Of a stretch of 64,000 nt of DNA, positions 31,701-40,700 are shown piece by piece. This stretch comes from Patella vulgata (Eukaryota; Mollusca; Gastropoda; Patellidae): NCBI RefSeq assembly GCF_932274485.2, contig NC_065883.2, positions 10,228,222 through 10,292,221 on the forward strand, given 5' to 3'. The translations under genes were made by a program, and so were the position numbers. The notes beneath the pieces were generated by a model. That model had not been told where the DNA came from. It was given only the letters and a program-made list of their open reading frames with translations, and made no database searches. The stretch's first letter is position 1. The number at the start of each line of letters is the position of its first letter.

Positions 31701-34700
31701 AATCACACAAACTAGGGAGGCAACCGGACTGCTCAGAGAAAACCCACGAAATTGGACAAGCAACCCTACTCCTTGTCATGACACTTAATTCAATGACAGA
31801 CTTTATCATGCACAGTGCACGGGTTAACCATTCGGCCACAATAATATTGTGAAAGTTAAATCTCGAATAAATACAGGACTAACATGTGATCTTTAACAGT
31901 GAGACGAAATTCGCGGATCCAGCCCTAAGTTCACAAAACATTCTCAGATCCACTCCACACAAACATCCACTCCACACAAACTAGGTCATTTCGGGACTAA
32001 CACATCATTCAATTTATTTCAATAATTTGCTTGCGCGTAGGGGTCTTTACTCTTCAGCAGTGGGAGGAAACCGAAGGAACCAGAGAAAATCCACAAGGTT
32101 GGACAGGCGACCCAACTCCTTGTCACATACAACCGGGGAATCGAAACCACGCCAGTTGACTCAATGACAGACCTTATGATACAGTGCGCACACATTAACC
32201 ATTCGGCTATTCCTGCAAGGGATTAAGAAATCACTCAGAAACTACATACAATATTGTGAAAGTTGAATTTCTAAAATGGTTCAATTCTGTTCAGTATTTC
32301 CAAAGATATGATGAATTGAGCTTTTTCAACATGTGGCATCCACTGTACATAGATGATATAATCGTGATACCTAAATCTTCGCCAAAATCTTTTGATGGGC
32401 CTCTCTTTTTAATTGGACTGATTATAAGTTTAAGTCAGAAGATTATCTACCATTGATCTTTTGAAACATGTACTGTATTGATAGTGCAAACAGTCCCTTA
32501 CAATGCGATATTATTAATCGTGGTGTATACATGTATAATACTAAATATGCCCTAATGGAGGTGATTTATTATTTAGATCACGTATTCTATTATTCAACAC
32601 TGACATTAAATGAAAGGGCCTGTAACTTATTAAAATCATTACAGGATTACCATTCTATAGAGATATAGGCGTAGTATCTTTTGTGTACTGTATCCTTTAC
32701 AACTCTTTCAAACATATATAGGCTTATATCTTATAGGACACAAAATTCTGGTCTTTATAATAAGCAAAACACAATTCAATGGAATATAAATACTGTTTAT
32801 GAGTGAGTGATTGGTATAAAACCAGGGATCTTAATCGGTCGATTATAGTTAGTAAGTTTTTGACAGGTCAGGTTTTTATTGAGGCCAATGGAAAATAATT
32901 ACTGTTTATGACTGAGTCATTGGTATAATAACAGATCTTAATCGGCCGATTATAGTCAGTAATTGTTTGACAGGTCAGGTGTTATTTTAGGCAAAAAAAA
33001 AATAACTTGTGCTCAACAAAAAAAAGGATCGGTTGTGATTCTTCGGTTAATCAAATGTCTGACGTCATAGGGTCAACAGCTGCTTGTATGACCTTTGACG
33101 GGATCTATAGCTATAACCGGTCATATCTTCATGTAGTGTAGGCCACGAAATATACATCTGTACTGTCATCATATTGTCCCTAATGATCCTTCCCTTTAAT
33201 TATAATATTACAAAATTATTAATGAAACAAAATAAGTGAAAATGGCCTCACCTCTGGTAGCCGTGATCCAGGAATGCTGGGAAAATCGTGATGTTCGTTG
33301 TGATACCCCACATTAAAGGTGAGATAATTTAAAGGTCCATAATAGGAATATGTTTCATAACCCTTGACAAACATATAATGTTCAGATATAAAATGTCCAG
33401 CCAATGGGTGCATTCCGGTTGCCATTAAAGATCCTGCGACCATATACACCAGAGATTTCACCCCCAGGAAATAAAAGACTAATCCATCGAATACAACTTG
33501 AATCAGTATATTCACCGCTTCCAACACCGTCAGAGATTTCGGTCGAATAAATAAAGGTCGAATTCCATAAAAAAATGGCTGCAAAATCACCCACACAATC
33601 TTCAGGAAAGTATTAACGAAAATCTTGGCCTCGAGTTGGCATGGAATATCCACATCCATTTCATCATCTCCTTGGTAACGATGATGCTCTAAATGATATT
33701 TCTTAAATGTTATAGATACGGGAAAACCTATTGGTAAATTAGCGAACATACCTAGAACACGATTGGCTAAAGGTTTTGAATGGCCAAAAGCCAGATTATG
33801 GGCGATCTCGTGAATCGCTAAATTTAGAGAGTGATTAATAGTTCCACCGAAACAATAGGCTAGGATCAACAAACTTGTCCATGATGCATCTTTAACCAGA
33901 TAAATTGATACAAACTGTATGAAAACCAAAAATAAAACAGAATACTTTAAGTTTGGATCACTTCCCATCAATTTCTTCATCTCTGGATATTTACCTGTAA
34001 AACAATATTAAAAGATGCATTATGGGACGTTAGATTAAGAGTTGGACTGTTCGATATAAATATAATAGTTAAATAATATAGATAACATAAATAGAATATG
34101 TTGAAAATTTCAGTCAAATTGCTCCACTCTGAACCTAGGTTATAGCTTTTGAATTTTATGCCTAGCTTCAATCATCATTAATAAAGTTGGTGCGATAAAA
34201 AAGATAGTCTTGATTATCCATTTTTGAAATTAATCATCAATGAGCGTTGAGCAGCAAATTGAATTAAAATAAAGTGAAAATCCGACACATCAGATGGCAT
34301 CAAGAGTTGATTATGGTCTTTTCATGTTAATAAATGTCTAATATTTTTAAAAGGCATTTAGTGAAAGCGATATATATAATAACAGACAGCTTTATGGATA
34401 ACATTCACTAGATTTATTAAAGGTGAAGACCAACGATTTTCAACAAGGTTTCCATAAACCTTAAATATATATTGATAAATTATAATTGATATATAATTGA
34501 TAAATTAATTTTTATTAAAACCGGAAGTGGCATAGTTGGTTCAACACGCTCACTGGGCTCTATAGTAAGCATACAAATTTGGCATAAGTTTACTGCTGTA
34601 GTGTGTTCACGTGTCATCCTTTGGCCAAAAATCATATATATACTCTTCAAAAAAAGTAGGGGATATTCAGAAACAATACAAAACTGCGGAAATGCACTGC

Positions 34701-37700
34701 TATTTTTATTAGAGGTAACTAGTGTATGTTAATAACAGGCCAATTGACTACACATGACATAAACAGTTCATATGGGCGGCTTATCCGACGTCCCCATTTC
34801 ACTCGCAAAGAGATACATCGTCAAAAGTGAAAATGGACGTTTTTTATTTTTCTCTTAATAATTGCTCCATCAATGCTCAGACATTCAGCAATTCGTCGTG
34901 GCATGCTCCTAATCAACCGTCCGATCACGATTTGGAGAAATCTGACCCAATTCTTGCAGTGTTGTCGGTTGACGTTGACGAACACGTCTCGATGAAATTA
35001 AACGTAACACACTAAAACAAAGATACGCGAAACAGTAAATCTTATGCAAGAACCGATAGGAAAGCAAACATCGATAGATAAACCAGCATGCGGCAGTTTT
35101 CATCAACCATTCCTAGAAGTGTCAAATTTGACAATGAACCCCTCCCACATGTATGGCGCTATTGCGTGCCGCATGTGCAGCTCAGTGGTTCTGTTGGGGC
35201 AATAAGTTATTCAACTGTGAACATACTCTCAAAGCATGTCAAGTGTCCATGACTATTTATCATATCACAACCTGCAGCATAGGTATTTGCATTTCAATAT
35301 CCCCTACTTTTTTTGAAGAGTATATTAGGATATTATAAATACGAACTTATGTTTTTGTTTTTTTTCAACGTTTAGTACACAAAGCCGTCGCATCAGTTCA
35401 CTCATACTGAACTAAACTGTAATTCACGCCACATGGCTAATTGATTATGGTATTGTCATGTTAATAAAGGGAAAAAAATATCAATAAAAGTTGCAAATAC
35501 TCCAAACTCAGCTGTTACATGTACATGTATTACATCTTGTTGCGTTAGAGCAAAAACATCGTAAGTGACATTTTTTAATTGTGGAGAAAAATGACTTTAA
35601 AGGTTGAAACCTTTCTGGTAAATCCAATTTTTTTGCAATACATTTCACATTTCTACAGTTGACTTATGATATTAATGGTACCGGTAACTGAAATGTTTTA
35701 GTGCAATTTTGGAATTACAGTTATTTACAACCATTCTGTCCAAAATATCACTTACAATGTTTTTGCTCTGAATTAAATTTAATATTCACTCAATTAGTTT
35801 AGTGCAAAAACATTGTATGTTTTCTTTCGGTTTTACTTTACCAGCACTGGTAATTGAGTAGGCCCTATGGTGTGATTGGGGAGTAAGGAGGCACTTTTAG
35901 TGATGTTCCAATCATCATTATATATATATTTTTCATTTACATGTATATATATATATATTAATGCAAATATAGAAATATTACGAATGAGCTAATACAGTTT
36001 TTATCATAGGCTGCTAAAGAATAAGATAGGCTATATTGATACAAAAATCTAATGCAATTGTTAACATGTCTTGCTAACATCGTTATATAGACATCGGAAA
36101 TACATTTCTAGAAGTGTCGACAGTCACTTTGTAGATATTCTGCAAGTTTTAGCAGATCAGTTTTCTTTTAGGCTTAGGCCTACTAATCAATGACTTAGTT
36201 TTTTCCGTATAATAGGCTCTATTAACATTTTCTGATGTTCACATTTCCTAGTTTTTTTTTTTATAGGGTTTTGGGTTTTAATATTTTATCACCTCCTGTT
36301 TTATTAGCACAATATACACAAATATCCCCATCTGAGATTGAAGGAAAGTAAGCAAAAAAACTGTTTATCTTAATCACTTCCAATTTGTTACCATGGAAAA
36401 GTAGCTGTGATGTCATAAATTATGATGTCATATCAGCTATGACATCATAGTCAGAGAGAGAGATTCCCTCACTTACCATGTTCTTGCCCTAAACAAGTCA
36501 GATACGACATTTTGGGGATAGCCATATCTCCGAGAAAAATTGATAAATTCATTCTTTCATACCCAAGAAAGGTGGATATATGTATTCGAACTCCAAAACA
36601 ATCAAAAAACAGTTTTCGTAAAGTTTGTCACTTACGATGTTTTTGCTCTGACCCAGCGATCTGATAAATGTACACGTGTGATATATTTCATAAATTATCT
36701 GATTATAAACTTTGTCATTGTTAGTTGTTGCTAAATTAAACATTCTTGCATTTTAAATGTTATTGCTAACAAATATGCAAATTCTATAATGTACAGAGAG
36801 AAATGGCATCATTTCAGGACTGACAAGACAAAATGATCAAAAGTGAATATTCACTGGCTGCTACAATCAATGAAGATAGGTTGCCAGGCAACAAAACTTA
36901 TGCCCACAGCAGCTAAATCGTCAGAGCGGTCGACAAGAGTTGTCGTATATTTATTCTTTTGTAGGTAATTAGGGGGCATTTAATAGACAATTTCATACAG
37001 ATGACATTATAATTTTCGTCGTTTGAGGGTTCACAAGGTTCTAAAAACTAAAACAAGGGCTGTAACTCTGGAAGTAATCTACAGAAATTGTTGAAATTCA
37101 ACAGGCTTTTTCGTTTTACTAATTTAAATAATGCATATCAATTTCATACAGATCGGATAACTTTTGTCGTTCGAACGTTCACAAGGTTCAACAAAGTAAA
37201 ACAAGGGCCATAACTCTAGAAGTAATTGACAGAAATTGCTGACATTCAATAGGGTTCTTCATTTCACTATTTTAAATGATATATATATGAATGTCATCAA
37301 GGCTCTACACTTTCTTGTGCAAACATAAGTAAATTATCAAAACCACTAGCCAAACAAAATTTTCAGTTGCCAAGTCTGAAGATTAGAATAATTTGTCGTA
37401 TGATATAGCTAAATTATATTGTGAACATACATAACTCTTCAACTTGTCGTCCTATAATAATAAAAAAGATGTTTTAAACATTTTTTTTATTTATGTAAAT
37501 AAAAATATTTACATACGACGGAGGCACAAAAAAACATTAAAAAAAAGTTTGTGTTCTTTCGTCCGTGCATATTAATTTTTATAGCTACCCTTGAAAACTC
37601 GTTTTTTTCTCACTCAAGCGTACACCTTCTTGAAGATGCATTATATAATACAAGGATAGTAAATTTAACTATAAAACATAAGTACCATGTCAAAAAGTGC

Positions 37701-40700
37701 CCATTGATTTAGTCAAATAGCAATTTTTCGGATCACGGACCGCACACGTCCGACGCTGAATGATAATCAGTCTACCGGAACTCTCAAAATAAAATATATA
37801 GTTGGCAATGTTGGCATTATTTATATTTCTGCATTATTAAAATCTATTTCATTCTGAAAATCAATGATTCCTTTGGAAAATCAAAGTATTAGTATAAACA
37901 ATTTGTCAAGATGTATAGAAATTGAACAGAAACAGGGATAATGCTAATGGGTGGAAAAGTTAGTGAGAAGTCACGTGACATAAACAAATCTCCTTATCGG
38001 CATTTGCAACTTGTGGAATGAATACTCTGGAGTTTATAACAGTATTTATTCATGATTAAGCAATAAAATAATATCAAAAGGAAAAACATTTTTTCAATAT
38101 TTATGTTAAATATCATCCAGAAAAATCAAAACGGTACGTGTTTTTTTACTATTAAAACTGTTTGTGTCGCGTGAAAGCCATTTGCCAATAACGTACATTT
38201 TTCACCGATGTCGGAATTTGTTTGATGGAATATAACGACAATAATGAAAGGACAGATGGTCGAACACTAAAAAAGGTCAATTATGATATGTGTGTATGTT
38301 GTTTTTATTGAATAATCATATTATGCAGTAACAATAAACGAAAAAATGTTACACGCATTTTTTTTCGTGTGACATATTTTATAACACGCAGCCTACAAAA
38401 TCAACACGCATTTTGCGTGTTTGCGTCCGTCAAATTCGATCCCTGACTTAGACATTAATTAACTTATCCAGACCATAATCAACTCTAGATGGCATTGCTA
38501 GTCTGCGATCTTAAGTGGATTGTGAGCCGATTTACTGCATACATTTCCTTCTCGATTAAACGATTAAATGGATAATCGAGACTATGCTGTTTATCTTACT
38601 GACTTTAGTAATGATGACCGAGGCTAGGCAGAAATTTCATTTGCTTACTTCTCGGTTCATAGTGGATCAATTTGAATGAAATTTTCAGCAAATTGCCTTT
38701 ACGTTATCGAATCTCCCATAATGTATCTTTAATTCGTCTCCTTATTTAATAGTAATATGTACACTTCACATACAAAATGAAAGGACAGATGGTCGAACAC
38801 TAAAAAAGGGCAATTATGATATGTGTGTATATTGTTTTTATTGAATAATCATATTATGTACACTTCACATACAATAATGAAAGGACAGATGGTCGAACAC
38901 TAAAAAAGGTCAATTATGATATGTGTGTATATTGTTTTTATTGAATAATCATATTATGCAGTAACAATAAACGAAAAAATGTTACAACCAATTTTTTTTC
39001 GTGTGACATATTTTGTAACACGCAGTCTACAAAATGAACACGCATTTTGCGTGTTTGCGTCCGTCAAATTCGATCCCTGACTTAGACATTAATTAACTTA
39101 TCCAGACCATAATCAACTCTAGATGGCATTGCTAGTCTGCGATCTTAAGTGGATTGTGAGCCGATTTACTGCATACGTTTCCTTCTCGATTAAACGATTA
39201 AATGGATAATCGAGACTATGCTGTTTATCTTACTGACTTTAGTAATGATGACCGAGGCTAGGCAGAAATTTCATTTGCTTACTTCTCGGTTCATAGTGGA
39301 TCAATTTGAATGAAATTTTCAGCAAATTGCCTTTACGTTATCTAGTTTTTAATTATTATAGTGAGAACTGCCAATTCGTTATCGAATTTCCCATAATGTA
39401 TCTTTAATTCGTCTCCTTATTTAATAGTAATATATACACTTCACATACAAAATACATTTAACAGTATGGTATTTTCTATTTTATTTACTATTAATTGTCC
39501 ATATAAGTAATTTAATAGTTTGTATCACTTACATTGCCTTACCATTTATTAATACGCTTGCTTTGTTTGTATGATGTTTTTACGAGTCTTTTGGATAAAT
39601 GTATAAATTTATAGACTGTATTAAAAATGTGCACATTCATTTTCAAGGTATTATTACTGTCACTGTTGGTGCACGTTCTATTGATTTGAAGTCGTATGAT
39701 GACGTAACCCTATTATGCACTTCAATTTGAAGGTCAACCAATTTCTACTGTGAAACAGATTGCTAATAAGGTACAAAATAGATAATACGCTTGCATGTTG
39801 GGAACTGTAGTAGTGCTCAGTGGCCTTCCCCTCCCCCCTCCTTCATATAACAGTATAAAAAATCCACTTATAAATCTATTTCTTATTCTATGAAATGTGT
39901 ATATTTGAGCTTTTTTTTTTTTGTTAGGGTGATGTATAGCTGATGAAATTGAATGTTATAATCAGGTCCAGATATGCATCACAAATCACCTTTGACACAT
40001 CAATATTTCCAAATTTTCTCATCTCAAGTGAATTAAATATTTGAATATTATTCGTTATAAAATCAATTGAATTAAATATTTGAATGGCATTTGTATATAA
40101 TAATGCATTTAAAATTGGAAAAAAAACAAATTTTAATGTGGACACTTATTTGATATTAATTTGATGTACCGGTACAACCCTAGTATTAGTATTATGTATG
40201 TATATAATATGTCCACTAAATTTGATATTAATTATATATAGTTTACTATAGTTTATAATGTCCACTAAATTTGATATTAACTATAGTTAATAATCACAAT
40301 ATTTGATATGTCTGTTGCCTCACAACTCTAGTATTTCTATTAGTATCATGTTAAGCCAATTATAAATAGTATGGGATTATAATTAATATGTTTAATATAA
40401 TAGCCATGGGAACTAGCATGTTTATTATACCCAACTAACAGGTAATTAGTCAAGCATTGATTTGTTTTTAAATCTCTAATCTCATTAATAATATATAACA
40501 GTTGATATCCTATAAACTACACCCACAGATCTGTTAAACACTGGTTTCATCTCTCACTAGGTCATTAATAATACACAAAGTCACACAGCAACAGAGCACC
40601 TTAAATTCCTTAAGGCAACAATAAGTCTAAACAAGTCAGACTAATTTGCTGGTCATTAATCAGTGATTAAGTTTGATCATGCTAAGTGTTAAATATGCAA

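Noticed and set aside
33382-33594. Alternative minus-strand frame in DEGS1 exon 2
   Set aside because: Shadow of the real desaturase frame, which carries all three His boxes.
35547-36650. Possible microRNA hairpin from inverted GCAAAAACATCG ends
   Set aside because: The arms are too far apart (223 and 850 bp) and look like transposon ends.
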